DNA of 42,641 bases from Deinococcus marmoris DSM 12784 (lineage in GTDB: Bacteria; Deinococcota; Deinococci; Deinococcales; Deinococcaceae). The stretch spans positions 1-42,641 of the forward strand of contig NZ_JNIV01000036.1 in assembly GCF_000701405.1 (NCBI RefSeq). The letters run 5' to 3'. The notes beneath the pieces were generated by a model. The model ran no database searches. It was not told the origin of the DNA and saw only the letters and a program-made list of their open reading frames with translations. The position numbers and the translations under genes are program-made. Positions within the stretch are counted from its first letter, which is position 1. Each line of letters starts with the position of its first letter. Below are positions 25,502 to 37,355 of this stretch, in pieces.

Positions 25502-25511
25502 GCCCCGGTGC
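25502..25511. repeat. Right copy of the 10-bp target-site duplication
   Basis: GCCCCGGTGC follows the IS right end and matches 24070-24079. Confidence 0.95.
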
Positions 25512-26112
25512 GGACCACGGGCGGGAGGTGGCGGTTGCTCTGGGCGCACGGGCGGCAGGGGTCCAGACCGCCGTCCCATTGTTCTGGGGACCGGGTTACA
25601 GCCTGTGGGAGCGCCTGCCCGGCAGGGTGCCCACGCCCGCGCAACTCACGCCACAATTCTGGAACGCCGTGCTGGACGATCTGGAACGGTTGCACGCCGC
25701 CCCACCTGAAGCGTATTCGCCGCGCCTGTCAGAACTGTGGGTGGGCGATCCGGGGTTGATCGGCGGCGCTGCCTGGACCCCTGCCGAGCGGATCAGGCTG
25801 CGGCGGGTGCTGACCACGCCCTACCCGCTGACTGCGCCCGTGTTCGTCCACGGCGACGTGTACGGCCACAACCTGCTGGCCGACACACAGGGCCATTACG
25901 CCGGACTGCTGGACTGGGGCAACGCGGGCTGGGCCACCCTGGAACACGAATGCGCCGTGCTGGATGAGCTGGAGCCTGCGCTGCACCGCTGGGCCGGGCG
26001 ACTCGATCCGGGCCTGCTGTGGCGGCTGCGGCTGGAACTGCTGCTCAAGGTGGCGGGCGCGGGCCGCATCTCGCACGACGTGGTGCGGGGCGCTCTGGCC
26101 CATTGCGGGTGA
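25512..26112 (+). pseudogene. Aminoglycoside-phosphotransferase-fold kinase, 3' fragment
   Basis: Continuation of the kinase from DHGREVAVALGARAAG, about 200 residues. It contains the catalytic loop HGDVYGHNLL (Asp and Asn) and the metal-binding LLDWGNAG, typical of APH/choline-kinase-fold enzymes. A short GTG-initiated frame exists from 25528, but it would lack the nucleotide-binding N-terminal strands. I treat the gene as inactivated by the IS. Substrate of the original kinase unknown. Confidence 0.82.
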
Positions 26113-26289
26113 CCGTCTGAAGCGGGCAACAGTCTGAACCTGCCCTGACATTGTGAGTGCAGCGTGGGACCGCGTACCTCTGCCCCTGCGTCAGCCCTGG
26201 GCCGCTCATGACGGCGTGGGGGCGCAGCCGCTAAACTACCGCTCCATCACAATCATTTCGCCTCTTTCCCCTGTTCACACGGAGTCCCC

Positions 26290-28884
<2,595 letters not shown>

Positions 28885-28903
28885 GTCCCTGAATCCCTCG
28901 CCA

Positions 28904-28937
28904 AGCCTGGACGGTCTTCGGACGGTCCAGGCTTTTT
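28904..28937 (+). terminator. Rho-independent terminator after the nuclease gene
   Basis: AGCCTGGAC (28904-28912) and GTCCAGGCT (28925-28933) form a 9-bp stem followed by a T-run. It lies 20 bp after the stop codon. Confidence 0.88.
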
Positions 28938-29066
28938 CATGCGCCGGTTTTCATGCGTCTGGACGGCGTTTTCTATCTGCGCTTGATCTCACGTTTAAAA
29001 TGTAACCCGTATTCCGTCCGCATGGTGTACCATATGAGCCATGCTTTCCCTAGGAGAAACCCTTTA

Positions 29067-29459
29067 GTGCAACTTGATTCTGGCGCGGTGGCCGAGGGCC
29101 GCATTACTCGCGTAACCGATTTTGGCGCGTTTATCCAGTTCGAGAACGGTGAGACGGGCCTCGTCCACATCTCGCAGATCGCCCATTCGTTCGTGCGAAA
29201 CATCCACGATCATGTGCGCGAGGGCGAGAACATTGAGGTCAAGGTGCTGGGCCGTGACGAGCGGGGCCGTCTGGACCTGTCCATCAAGGAACTGCTCGAA
29301 GAACCCGAAGAAGTGCCGCGTCCGCGCGCCATCGGGCGGCAGAGTCCGCAGTTCGAGGCCAAGCTGCGCTCCTTCATGCGCGACGCCAAGGAGCGCACCA
29401 CCACGGGCGGCCCCAAGAAGCCCGGCAGCGGCAGCACCAGCACCAAACGCAAGAAATAA
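29067..29459 (+). CDS. S1 RNA-binding domain protein
   Basis: A 130-residue protein with one S1 domain at about residues 5-75: GAVAEGRITRVTDFGAFIQF, then GETGLVHISQIAHSFV and LGRDERGRLDLSIK. A basic, low-complexity tail (PKKPGSGSTSTKRKK) follows. Similar small S1 proteins bind mRNA or the ribosome under stress. I chose GTG 29067 because TAGGAGA lies 9-10 nt upstream and the S1 domain begins right there. An in-frame start at 28953 would add an unrelated 38-residue extension. Confidence 0.9.
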   Translation: MQLDSGAVAEGRITRVTDFGAFIQFENGETGLVHISQIAHSFVRNIHDHVREGENIEVKVLGRDERGRLDLSIKELLEEPEEVPRPRAIGRQSPQFEAKLRSFMRDAKERTTTGGPKKPGSGSTSTKRKK

Positions 29460-29478
29460 ATCTGGTTTGGCTTCAGTT

Positions 29479-29510
29479 CTCCCGGCTCCCTGTAGCCGGG
29501 AGTTTTTTTT
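29479..29510 (+). terminator. Rho-independent terminator, with IS in its T-tract
   Basis: CTCCCGGCT (29479-29487) and AGCCGGGAG (29494-29502) pair over a 6-nt loop, followed by eight T. The IS begins right after the T-run. Confidence 0.9.
29504..29510. repeat. Left copy of putative 7-bp (T) target duplication
   Basis: Seven T flank the IS at the left (within a run of eight) and seven T flank it at the right (31171-31177). Because this is a homopolymer, the exact duplication length cannot be fixed. Confidence 0.5.
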
Positions 29511-31132
29511 CTACGGTGGCAAAACTAGCTTGTCCCACTCTGCCTCAAGTTGGTCCAGGCAAGCCTGGGGGGCACGTCGGAATCGCGACTGAAGGCGGCG
29601 GGTTTCATGACGGGTTTCCAGTTTTTGACGTAAAACACGCCAATCCTCCACATCTGTGGGCTGAAGATCTTGTGGCGTGATGACGCTGTTTCTGGTGGCC
29701 GCTGCGGCCACCAGACGGACCTGCCCACGAATCACCAGCCCTGGTGAAGCTGATTTTTGACCGCTGATCCGACGTTCATACCGCCTGGCCGAGCCAAAAT
29801 ATTGTTCCAGTGCGTTGTTTGTTCGGGGCAAACCCGGCACGCGGTAGCAATGAAAGAGCCAGTCCTGCTGAGCGGTCAACACCTTGACGAAGTGCGCCAG
29901 CGCACCCGAAATCTCAGGCAGGCCTTGTGACCGGGGCTGTATTTGCGCCAGAACATGCTGAAACTGTTGCTGGACGACGTGCGCGTCGTCCTCACCGGGA
30001 TTCTGAAGAACCTGTGCCACACGCATGATGGCGTTGTGTGCGTCGCTCAGCACCTGCCAGGGTTGATCATCTTCCTGAAGGGCTTTCTGAAGATGTCGTC
30101 GGAGACGACTCAGTTCTTGATCCGTTTGATCCCCCCTTTTTTCTGAGGCGCAGTTTCAAGGCGCTCCAGCGAGTCATGAATTCGGTGAACCCGGTCTTGA
30201 AGCCGTAACCCGCTGGCAACGAGTGGTGGACGCCCGTCATCGGTCAGGGCGCTTCTGACCGTCAGGGCATAGTTCAGCAAGATGCGCGCCTGGGGGTCTG
30301 AGCGCTGTTCCAGAGCAGATTCGATCTTCTTGATGCCGCGCAGGCGCTTTTTCAGTTGCACTTTGGCATGACGGTCCACCTCCAGAAGTGGCCGGGCGGC
30401 TTCGCGTAGCGAATGGAACTGGCACAACTGATGGGGAACACCTGGAAAGACCTGCTGGATCGTCAGGCGAATGGCCCGCTGTCCATCGCTGATGACCCCA
30501 AGCACGGGGAGGCGCTCACCGAGCGCCTCTCTGACTTCGGTCAGCAGCGTAGCAAGGTCATCTTCCGAACTCGTCACCAGGGGCCGGGCCAGCAGGACTT
30601 CTCCTGAAAGGACCTCCCGAATCAGCCACAGCACTTCGTGACCGACATCGGGCTGTAAGCCGTCCAAGCTGAGGATGACCCGGCCTTGCTCTCGCAACCT
30701 GGCCTGCCAGTGATCCGGGCGCATCAGTTTGGATGCCAGCAATTCCTCGTAACGGGCGATCAGGTGGGTGACCTGACGCTGACTGATATCCACTTGCCGC
30801 TGAGCCAACAGGGTGTGGATTTCCGGGACAGTGCGGTGGAACGCAAAGCGTTCCTGGCCGATGAAAGCCAGGACATCAAAACCATATTCACTGTATGGAA
30901 GGGCCAATCGCCCTTCTGCTTCTGGGCGGAGGGGTTTACGGAACCAGCCACACGCCTGGTTCTGACAGCGACGAATCTTGAGGGTGTACCTTACCTGCTC
31001 CTGCATCCCGACGAGACAACGGCTGTTGTGGTAATCCAGAGGCGCGAATGCGCCGCAGATGGGACACACCGGAGCCAGTCGGTGCAGCGTTTCTTCTCGG
31101 TCTGGGGCATGACGACGATGTTGGCGAGCCAC
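29511..31132 (-). CDS. DDE transposase, two frames joined by probable -1 frameshift
   Basis: Frame A (31132-30110, 340 aa, GTG start) has a Cys-rich N terminus (CPICGAF, CQNQACGW), an Asp in LSLDGLQPD and ISDGQRAIR with HQLCQFH. Frame B (to 29511) carries the third acidic residue in RTNNALEQYFG. An A6G6 run (30142-30131 on the minus strand) joins them. Reading QKK then shifting -1 gives RGDQTDQEL, in frame with B, for a 540-residue product. Frame A alone ends 9 codons after the run. So the DDE triad is complete only after frameshifting or transcript slippage. A true mutation or assembly error is the alternative. Confidence 0.8.
30131..30142 (-). promoter_or_regulatory. A6G6 slippery run in transposase mRNA
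   Basis: Minus-strand AAAAAAGGGGGG, codon phase CAG AAA AAA GGG GGG. It could permit ribosomal -1 slippage (A-AAA-AAG or A-AAA-GGG type) or polymerase slippage adding one base. Confidence 0.7.
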
Positions 31133-31170
31133 GATAACGGGAGTCTAGCAAGTCAAGTTTGCCACCGTAG

Positions 31171-31177
31171 TTTTTTT
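31171..31177. repeat. Right copy of putative T target duplication
   Basis: Seven T directly after the IS right end; compare 29504-29510. Confidence 0.5.
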
Positions 31178-31224
31178 GCCAGGGCTTTAACCGCCGTGTA
31201 ACCGGGCCGCGCCACACTGCGGGC

Positions 31225-32565
31225 ATGAAGAAGAACCTATCTATCCTGGCCCTGTCGGGCACACTGGCCCTCGGCGCGTTTGTCGGTTACGGCATCAATG
31301 AGCGCAGCGACGCCCAGACCGCCTCGCCCGCCACCGCCGCGCAAAACACCCAGGGAAAAATCGTTCAGACCCTGGCGACGCCACCCCAGGTCCCCCAGAC
31401 CCAGACCTTTGGCGGGAGCCGCGCCCGCACCGAGTCCGAGACGAACACGGTGAACGTGGTCAAGCAGCGGCAGGGCGGGCTGGTCTATATCAGCGTGACA
31501 GAGAAGGCCGACAGCTCCGGCAGCCCCGAGGCCCAGCTCCGCAAGCGCATGCAGGAGCAGATGCCCTTCGGCTTTCCGTTTGGCGATGGCAGCGAGGACG
31601 GCAGTGGTGGCACGCCCCGGCCCCAGACCGGCACCGGCAGCGGCTTCTTCGTCTCTGCTGCGGGCGACATCATCACCAACAACCATGTGGTGGACGGAGC
31701 CAGCGAGATCACCATCCGTGTCCACGGCGACAAGACCGAGTACAAGGCCAAGGTCATTGCCCGCGCCCCCGACTTCGATCTGGCGCTGATCCGCCCCGAG
31801 GGCCTGCCCAAGAACCTGATCCAGCCGATTCCGCTGGGCGACAGCAGCAAGCTGGACGTGGGCCTGAAAGCGGTGGCGATGGGCGCACCCTTCGGCCTGG
31901 ACTTCAGCGTCTCCGAGGGCATTATCAGCAGCCTGGAACGCACCGCCCCGGTGGGCGCGCAGGGCATCTACCAGAGTCTGATCCAGACCGACGCGGCGAT
32001 TAACCCCGGCAACTCCGGCGGGCCGCTGCTGAACAGCTCCGGCGAGGTCATCGGCGTCAATACCCAGATCCTGACCGGGGGCGCGGGCCAGAGTGCGGGC
32101 GTGGGCTTTGCCATCCCGGTCAACACGGTCAAAAAGCTGCTGCCCCAGCTTCAGGCGGGCCAGGGCGGCGTGGTGCAGCCGCCGCGCATGGGCATCCAGT
32201 TCACCGACGTCAGCGGCCTGACCGACGCCCAGCGCGCGACCGCCGGACTGCCCGAGAGCGGCGCGCTGATTCAGGAAGTGGTGCCGGGCAGCCCCGCCGC
32301 CAATGCCAGCTTGCAGGCGGGCAGCAACGGCGGCATCAGGCTGACCAACCCCGCCACGGGCCAGACCACCACGGTGTCCACCGACGGTGACCTGATCACG
32401 GCCATTGACGGCCAGCCCATCACCGACGACAACAGCCTCCAGAGCGCCATCCTGGGCAAGAGCATGGGCGACAGCGTGAAGCTGACCGTCGTGCGCGGCG
32501 GCCAGACCCGCGAGGTCACGGTCAATCTGGGCGACGTGGCCTTCCCGGAAGCGCAACAGCAGTAA
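31225..32565 (+). CDS. HtrA/DegP-type serine protease with one PDZ domain
   Basis: A 446-residue S1C protease. An N-terminal hydrophobic helix (LSILALSGTLALGAFVGYGI) acts as signal or anchor, followed by a Gln/Thr-rich linker. The trypsin-like domain has His154 (TNNHVVDGAS), Asp185 (PDFDLALIR) and Ser264 (INPGNSGGP). A single PDZ domain follows at about 315-440 (GDLITAIDGQPITDDNSL). It would work outside the cytoplasmic membrane in protein quality control. ATG 31225. The weak CACACT box 6 nt upstream resembles other leaderless starts but does not fit TANNNT. The IS ends 54 bp upstream and might affect expression. Confidence 0.92.
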   Translation: MKKNLSILALSGTLALGAFVGYGINERSDAQTASPATAAQNTQGKIVQTLATPPQVPQTQTFGGSRARTESETNTVNVVKQRQGGLVYISVTEKADSSGSPEAQLRKRMQEQMPFGFPFGDGSEDGSGGTPRPQTGTGSGFFVSAAGDIITNNHVVDGASEITIRVHGDKTEYKAKVIARAPDFDLALIRPEGLPKNLIQPIPLGDSSKLDVGLKAVAMGAPFGLDFSVSEGIISSLERTAPVGAQGIYQSLIQTDAAINPGNSGGPLLNSSGEVIGVNTQILTGGAGQSAGVGFAIPVNTVKKLLPQLQAGQGGVVQPPRMGIQFTDVSGLTDAQRATAGLPESGALIQEVVPGSPAANASLQAGSNGGIRLTNPATGQTTTVSTDGDLITAIDGQPITDDNSLQSAILGKSMGDSVKLTVVRGGQTREVTVNLGDVAFPEAQQQ

Positions 32566-32585
32566 ATCCAGACCGGGTGGGAGAA

Positions 32586-32630
32586 GTGGGGCGGGGGGTT
32601 GTGACCTCTGCCCCCTTCTTCTTTTTGCTG
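32586..32630. terminator. Possible terminator after the HtrA-type gene
   Basis: AAGTGGGGC can pair, with one bulge, with GCCCCCTT near TTCTTCTTTTT. The stem is imperfect, hence low confidence. Confidence 0.35.
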
Positions 32631-32671
32631 TGCCGGACATTTGAAAGTGAGGCCGAAAAGCACAGGCTCGC

Positions 32672-32950
32672 CTACCCGAACAGCGGTCCCAGATCGGTCA
32701 TTTCCCCGGTGGGCGTCGCGGGGCTGAACGAGTAGCTGCTGAAGACGGCCATGAACTCGCCCCGGTCCAGTAGCCGCGTTTGCCCGCTGGGGCCGGTGGC
32801 CTGGACGTGGCTGCCGCGCATGTTCAGGCGGTATTCGCCCAGCTCGCGCACGCTGGCCTTCTTGCCCCTGCCTACATGCAGCAGGGCGGTGGCGCGGTAT
32901 TCCTGACCGCCCCTGGCATTCAGAAAGTTCAGGAGTTCGGTGGGTGTCAA
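32672..32950 (-). CDS. Hypothetical small protein (92 aa)
   Basis: Not recognised. A 92-residue soluble protein, start TTG 32950 located 2 nt after the YbjQ stop, so co-transcribed and probably coupled to it. It begins MTPTELLNFLNARGG and contains a likely short beta-rich core (ATALLHVGRGKKASVRELG, EYRLNMRGSHVQATG). No signal peptide, membrane segment or cysteines. The low-quality TTG start and lack of a strong ribosome-binding site leave some doubt about the exact N terminus. Confidence 0.6.
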   Translation of the reverse strand: MTPTELLNFLNARGGQEYRATALLHVGRGKKASVRELGEYRLNMRGSHVQATGPSGQTRLLDRGEFMAVFSSYSFSPATPTGEMTDLGPLFG

Positions 32951-32952
32951 GT

Positions 32953-33282
32953 TCAGCGCTGTTCCACCACGACTGCCGTGCCGTAGGCCAGCACCTCGGT
33001 CACGCCGTCGGCGATGTCGTTGGCGTCGTAACGCATGGCGATGATGGCGTTGGCCCCGCGCTCCTGGGCGTGCTGCAACAGCAGGTCATACGCCTCCTGA
33101 CGGGCTTTCTCGGCCAGTTCGGTGTACAGGGTGATGTTGCCGCCCAGCAGGGTCTGGAGCGACGCGCCGATGTTGCCCAGCACGCTGCGCGAGCGCACGG
33201 TCAGGCCGCGCACCACGCCCAGTTGCCGCACGATGCGGAAGCCCTCCAGTTCGTTGGCGGTGGTGATCATGATCTTGTCCAT
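32953..33282 (-). CDS. YbjQ/UPF0145 family protein
   Basis: A 109-residue protein matching the YbjQ family: ITTANELEGFRIVRQLGVVRGLTVRSRSV, then the conserved ARQEAYDLLLQHAQERGANAIIAMRYD and a final beta strand with VLAYGTAVVV. Structures of the family are pentameric; function is unknown, with some annotated as heavy-metal-binding. AAGGAG lies before ATG 33282. Upstream gene of a two-gene unit with the 92-residue protein. Confidence 0.92.
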   Translation of the reverse strand: MDKIMITTANELEGFRIVRQLGVVRGLTVRSRSVLGNIGASLQTLLGGNITLYTELAEKARQEAYDLLLQHAQERGANAIIAMRYDANDIADGVTEVLAYGTAVVVEQR

Positions 33283-33310
33283 GTGTCTCCTTGCCCTCCA
33301 GTGTCCATGC

Positions 33311-34114
33311 TTACGACACCACCGTTCCGGCCCCGTCCAGCGCCGCCGTGATCGGCTGCCCGGCGCGGGCGTCCCCGAAGATGACGCGCTTGACCCCGCC
33401 CGCCACTGCTTCCGCCGCCCCCAGCACCTTCTTTTTCATGCGGTCCTGGGCGAATTCCAGGTAGGATTCCACGTCATTCGCCGGAATCTGGCGGATCAGG
33501 CTGGATTCGTCCGGGTAGGCGCGCAGCAGTCCCGGCACGTTGGAGAGGAGCAGCAGCGCCTCGGCTTTCAGGGCCACGGCCAGCGCGGCGGCGGCGCGGT
33601 CCCCGTCCACATTGATCGCCACGCCCTCATAGCTGCTGGCGGGGGGGGTCAATACTGGCAGGTAGCCCGCGCCCAGCAGCAGTTCGATCAGGCCCGTGTT
33701 GACCTTCTCCACCGTTCCGGTGTGATCGCCGCGCAGGATCTTCACCTTGCCGTTCTCCACGGCGCGCACGCTGTCCTTGTGGCGGCCCTCGAAGATGCGC
33801 CCGTCCAGGCCCGATAGGCCCACCGCGTTGACGCCCAGGCGCTGCAAGCGCTCCACGATGCCCTTGTTGATCTTGCCGCAGTAGACCATTTCGAAGATTT
33901 CCAGGGTCTGGCGGTCTGTAAAACGGGAGGTGTAGCCGCTGGGACTGGTCACGAATCTGGGCGGGTGGCCCAGCGCCTCGGCCACGCGGTTGGTCTCGCC
34001 GCTGCCCCCGTGGACCAGAATCAATTTCTCTCCCGCCTTCCAGCGCGCCGCCAGATCGGCGCACACCGCGTCGTAATCGATCCCGGCGCTGCCGCCCACT
34101 TTGACCACAATCAA
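33311..34114 (-). CDS. lysZ: [LysW]-aminoadipate/[LysW]-glutamate kinase
   Basis: A 267-residue amino acid kinase. It matches the Thermus LysZ type: start MIVVKVGGSAGIDY, LILVHGGSGETNRVAEALGHPPRFVTSPSG, TDRQTLEIFEMVYCGKINKGIVE, AVGLSGLDGRIF and AINVDGDRAAA. LysZ phosphorylates the carboxyl group of aminoadipate attached to the carrier LysW in lysine synthesis by the aminoadipate route, in the cytoplasm. Length and motifs fit; ArgB is less close because the CGKINKGIVE region matches LysZ. The start is TTG 34114, giving the family N terminus exactly. Other lysine genes are not in the window. Confidence 0.9.
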   Translation of the reverse strand: MIVVKVGGSAGIDYDAVCADLAARWKAGEKLILVHGGSGETNRVAEALGHPPRFVTSPSGYTSRFTDRQTLEIFEMVYCGKINKGIVERLQRLGVNAVGLSGLDGRIFEGRHKDSVRAVENGKVKILRGDHTGTVEKVNTGLIELLLGAGYLPVLTPPASSYEGVAINVDGDRAAAALAVALKAEALLLLSNVPGLLRAYPDESSLIRQIPANDVESYLEFAQDRMKKKVLGAAEAVAGGVKRVIFGDARAGQPITAALDGAGTVVS

Positions 34115-34169
34115 ACTCGTACCCTCATGCCGGGCATGCTAGCGCGCTCCTGGCCGGGTGTCGCGCCCT

Positions 34170-34175
34170 TAAGCT
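34170..34175 (+). promoter_or_regulatory. -10 box for leaderless TmrB-like transcript
   Basis: TAAGCT ends 6 nt before ATG 34182; no ribosome-binding site. Confidence 0.5.
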
Positions 34176-34181
34176 GGGCAG

Positions 34182-34763
34182 ATGAGCGCGCCTGTCATCT
34201 GGATCAACGGTCCCTTCGGTGTGGGCAAAACGCATACCGCCGCGCACCTGCAAGAGCGCGTGGAGGGCAGTTTTCTGTTCGATCCAGAGGAACTCGGCTT
34301 CACGCTCCAGCACCTGACGCCGGGGTCCAGTGGTGATTTTCAGCGTCACCCGCTGTGGGTGCCGTTCGTGCTGGACGCCCTGGAGCATGCCGCCACGGTG
34401 GCCCACGGCGCGGTGATGGTTCCCATGACCGTCACGGACCTGGCCCGTCACGCGGCCCTGTTGGGGGGGCTACGGGACAGGGGCCTGGGCGTTCACCACT
34501 TCACCCTGCTGGCCCCGCCGGATGTGATCCACAGCCGTCTGCGCCGCCGCGCCCAGGGACGGCAGTCGTGGGCCGGACGGCAGGTCGAGGCGAGATTGAG
34601 CGATCTGAAGCATCCGGCCTTCGCCACCCACCTGAACACGGGGGAACTCAGGATCAGTCAGGTGGCGCAGATCATCGCCGCCCGCGCTGAACTGACCCTG
34701 GCCCCGGAAAAGCGTGACCCGTTGCGGTGGTTCAGGGTCACCACCCGGCGCTTTATCCGCTGA
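34182..34763 (+). CDS. P-loop ATPase/kinase, TmrB-like
   Basis: A 193-residue single-domain P-loop protein. The start is IWINGPFGVGKTHTAAHL with Walker A at residues 10-17, then FLFDPEELGFTL. The arginine-rich lid lies in IHSRLRRRAQGRQSWAGRQ. It resembles TmrB and nucleotide-kinase-like resistance proteins (tunicamycin resistance in Bacillus), but the substrate here is unknown. ATG 34182 fits the upstream -10 box. Its stop lies 10 bp from the convergent IspH stop. Confidence 0.82.
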   Translation: MSAPVIWINGPFGVGKTHTAAHLQERVEGSFLFDPEELGFTLQHLTPGSSGDFQRHPLWVPFVLDALEHAATVAHGAVMVPMTVTDLARHAALLGGLRDRGLGVHHFTLLAPPDVIHSRLRRRAQGRQSWAGRQVEARLSDLKHPAFATHLNTGELRISQVAQIIAARAELTLAPEKRDPLRWFRVTTRRFIR

Positions 34764-34772
34764 CCGCCCGCC

Positions 34773-35760
<988 letters not shown>

Positions 35761-35768
<8 letters not shown>

Positions 35769-35808
35769 GTGAGGCACGCGTGGGCAGAACGGGGGAGAGG
35801 TCAGTCAT
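35761..35808 (-). CDS. Possible 15-residue leaderless upstream ORF of ispH
   Basis: ATG 35808 lies 6 nt after TAAACT (35820-35815), the same geometry as other leaderless genes here. It encodes [15 protein letters not shown] and stops at TGA 35761, which overlaps the ispH start (ATGGTTGA). Translation may end there and reinitiate at ispH. Sequence-based inference only. Confidence 0.4.
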
Positions 35809-35814
35809 GGCCCC

Positions 35815-35820
35815 AGTTTA
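35815..35820 (-). promoter_or_regulatory. -10 box of the ispH transcript
   Basis: TAAACT on the minus strand. It overlaps the TAA stop of the phospholipase-D-like gene, so a dedicated promoter would sit in that gene's end. Confidence 0.45.
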
Positions 35821-37344
35821 CGGGCCGGGGCGGGGCGTGACCGTGTCGGCTGTCCCGGCAGCGGGTTCTGGCGTCAGATCAGGGGTCACGTTCTTCAGCC
35901 ACCACTCGTCCGGCACGGGGCGGCTGGCGGTCTTCCAGATGGTCTCGAAGCTGGTCTGCTGCTCCTGCACCGCTGCCGGATCGCCCGTGGCCAGCGCGGC
36001 CTCGGCCAGTCCCAGCCTGCCCCACGCGCTGAAGTGAAAGTTCATGCTGCCCACCACCACCACGCGGCGGTCCACCGTCAGCGCCTTGGTGTGCATGTTG
36101 AAGGTGGTGTAGCGCGCTTCGAAGCGGCTTTCGATGCCCCGGCGGCGCAACTCCTGACGCAGCAGGGTGATCCCACTGCGGTTGGGGGCCGCGCCGATCC
36201 CGTAATCCACGGTCAGCAGCCGGACACGGACCCCACGCTCCAGCGCCCCCAGCACGGCGGTCATGTACACCGGCCACGACTCCGGGCCGCAGCCCTGCGG
36301 GTTCAGGTACGCGCCCCAGCAGTTCAGCGTGGGGCCAAAATCCGCCTGCATCAGCTCGATCTCCCCTCTTGCCGCGCCCAGCAGCGCCAGATGGGCGAGG
36401 TCCGCCTCGTCATGGCCGGGACGGCGGTAGAGCATGAAGGCCCGCGCCGTGCCGGTGGGCACAGCCTTGCGCACGGTTGCCGGGTGCGTCACCGGGTCCG
36501 GTGGCGTCATCTGGCACAGCGCCTCGGCCTGCGCCCGCGTCACCCCTTCCGGGCAGCGCAGTTGTGAGCTGTGCCGCCACAGGTCGTCGAAGGCGGCCAC
36601 GCCGCTCTGCGCCACTGGCCCGGTCATCCGCAGTCCCAGGTCATGTAGACCGCGTCCCCCCGGTTCGGAGGCGGGCAGATGCCAGTCGGTGTAGTTGTAC
36701 CCGGCCACGGTCAGGTCTTGGCCGTCGATGACGTGCAGCTTGACGTGGCTGTGCGGCAGGTAGCGGTAATTGAGGACGCTGAGTTTCCAGCCCACGCGGG
36801 CGTCCTCCAGCGGCACGCCCAGCCCCAGCAGATCGTCTAGCAGGGCCAGCGGCTGCGTTCTGCCGTCCGGGCGCAGCAGGTCCGGGTAGCCGCCCAGCAG
36901 CGCCCGCACCGTCATGCCCTGTGGGTACGCGGCTGGATCCTCGCGTACCCGCCCGTACAGGTTGGCCACCGCCTGCGCGAAGATCCAGCCTGGATTTCCC
37001 GGACCGCCGCGCCATTCCATGCTGGCCAGCAGCACCTCGCTCCGGGCGTTGGCGATTCCGCTGGCCGTGACCTCGAAAGCGTCCAGCGGTGTGGTCAGGC
37101 TGCGCGGCGTCCGCAGATACCCCACGAAGGCATTGTCGCAACTCAGGTCCGGCTGACCATTCGCCGTGACCACTGTCCACAGCGCCAGCTCCAGCGGGTC
37201 GGTGGGCGGGGCACAGATGGGGTCGGTCAGGGGCGCAGCGGGCAGCACCGGCCCCAGAAAAAGTGGCACCTCCGCCGCCCGCCCCCACCCGCCGCAGGCC
37301 AGGGCCACCAGGGTCAGGAGTGGACGCAGGGCGCGGAAGATCAC
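35818..37344 (-). CDS. Secreted phospholipase-D-fold protein (two HKD motifs)
   Basis: A 508-residue protein with two HxK(x4)D motifs: HVKLHVID (His200, Lys202, Asp207) and HTKALTVD (His418, Lys420, Asp425), each followed by a conserved G/S-N block (VAGYNYTDWH and VVGSMNFHFSAWG). This is the bipartite phospholipase D catalytic layout, covering phospholipases, cardiolipin synthases and nucleases. An N-terminal signal (MIFRALRPLLTLVALACGGW) suggests export. GTG 37344 is preferred because TATGCT lies 5 nt before it; ATG 37383 would add 13 residues ahead of the hydrophobic core. Substrate unknown. Confidence 0.85.
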   Translation of the reverse strand: MIFRALRPLLTLVALACGGWGRAAEVPLFLGPVLPAAPLTDPICAPPTDPLELALWTVVTANGQPDLSCDNAFVGYLRTPRSLTTPLDAFEVTASGIANARSEVLLASMEWRGGPGNPGWIFAQAVANLYGRVREDPAAYPQGMTVRALLGGYPDLLRPDGRTQPLALLDDLLGLGVPLEDARVGWKLSVLNYRYLPHSHVKLHVIDGQDLTVAGYNYTDWHLPASEPGGRGLHDLGLRMTGPVAQSGVAAFDDLWRHSSQLRCPEGVTRAQAEALCQMTPPDPVTHPATVRKAVPTGTARAFMLYRRPGHDEADLAHLALLGAARGEIELMQADFGPTLNCWGAYLNPQGCGPESWPVYMTAVLGALERGVRVRLLTVDYGIGAAPNRSGITLLRQELRRRGIESRFEARYTTFNMHTKALTVDRRVVVVGSMNFHFSAWGRLGLAEAALATGDPAAVQEQQTSFETIWKTASRPVPDEWWLKNVTPDLTPEPAAGTADTVTPRPGP

Positions 37345-37349
37345 GCCGC

Positions 37350-37355
37350 AGCATA
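37350..37355 (-). promoter_or_regulatory. -10 box for leaderless phospholipase-D-like transcript
   Basis: TATGCT on the minus strand, ending 5 nt before GTG 37344. It decides the start choice. Confidence 0.45.

Larger units (their letters stand above)
29511..31170 (-). mobile_element. Insertion sequence (1660 bp), unassigned family, transposase split by frameshift site
   Basis: The termini CTACGGTGGCAAA (29511 inward) and its inverse TTTGCCACCGTAG (to 31170) are perfect for 13 bp and similar for about 22. The element encodes one transposase in two overlapping frames. The stop codon TAG of the transposase is formed by the outermost bases of the inverted repeat. Family is unclear: the N-terminal cysteines and 'ISDG...HQLCQFH' suggest an ISL3/MULE-like DDE group. 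It is inserted in the T-tract of the S1-gene terminator, 55 bp before the HtrA-type gene. Confidence 0.85.

Noticed and set aside
25528..26112. The 194-codon frame after the IS4 element considered as an independent kinase gene
   Set aside because: It lacks the N-terminal nucleotide-binding strands, which are found in frame on the other side of the IS and its target duplication.
29511..30053. The 180-codon frame considered as a separate transposase-related gene
   Set aside because: It continues in the -1 frame from the larger frame without a gap through the A6G6 run and carries the missing acidic residue.
33311..34114. The amino acid kinase considered as ArgB (acetylglutamate kinase)
   Set aside because: The motif set and N terminus fit LysZ of Deinococcus-Thermus better; I still cannot exclude action on both LysW-linked substrates.
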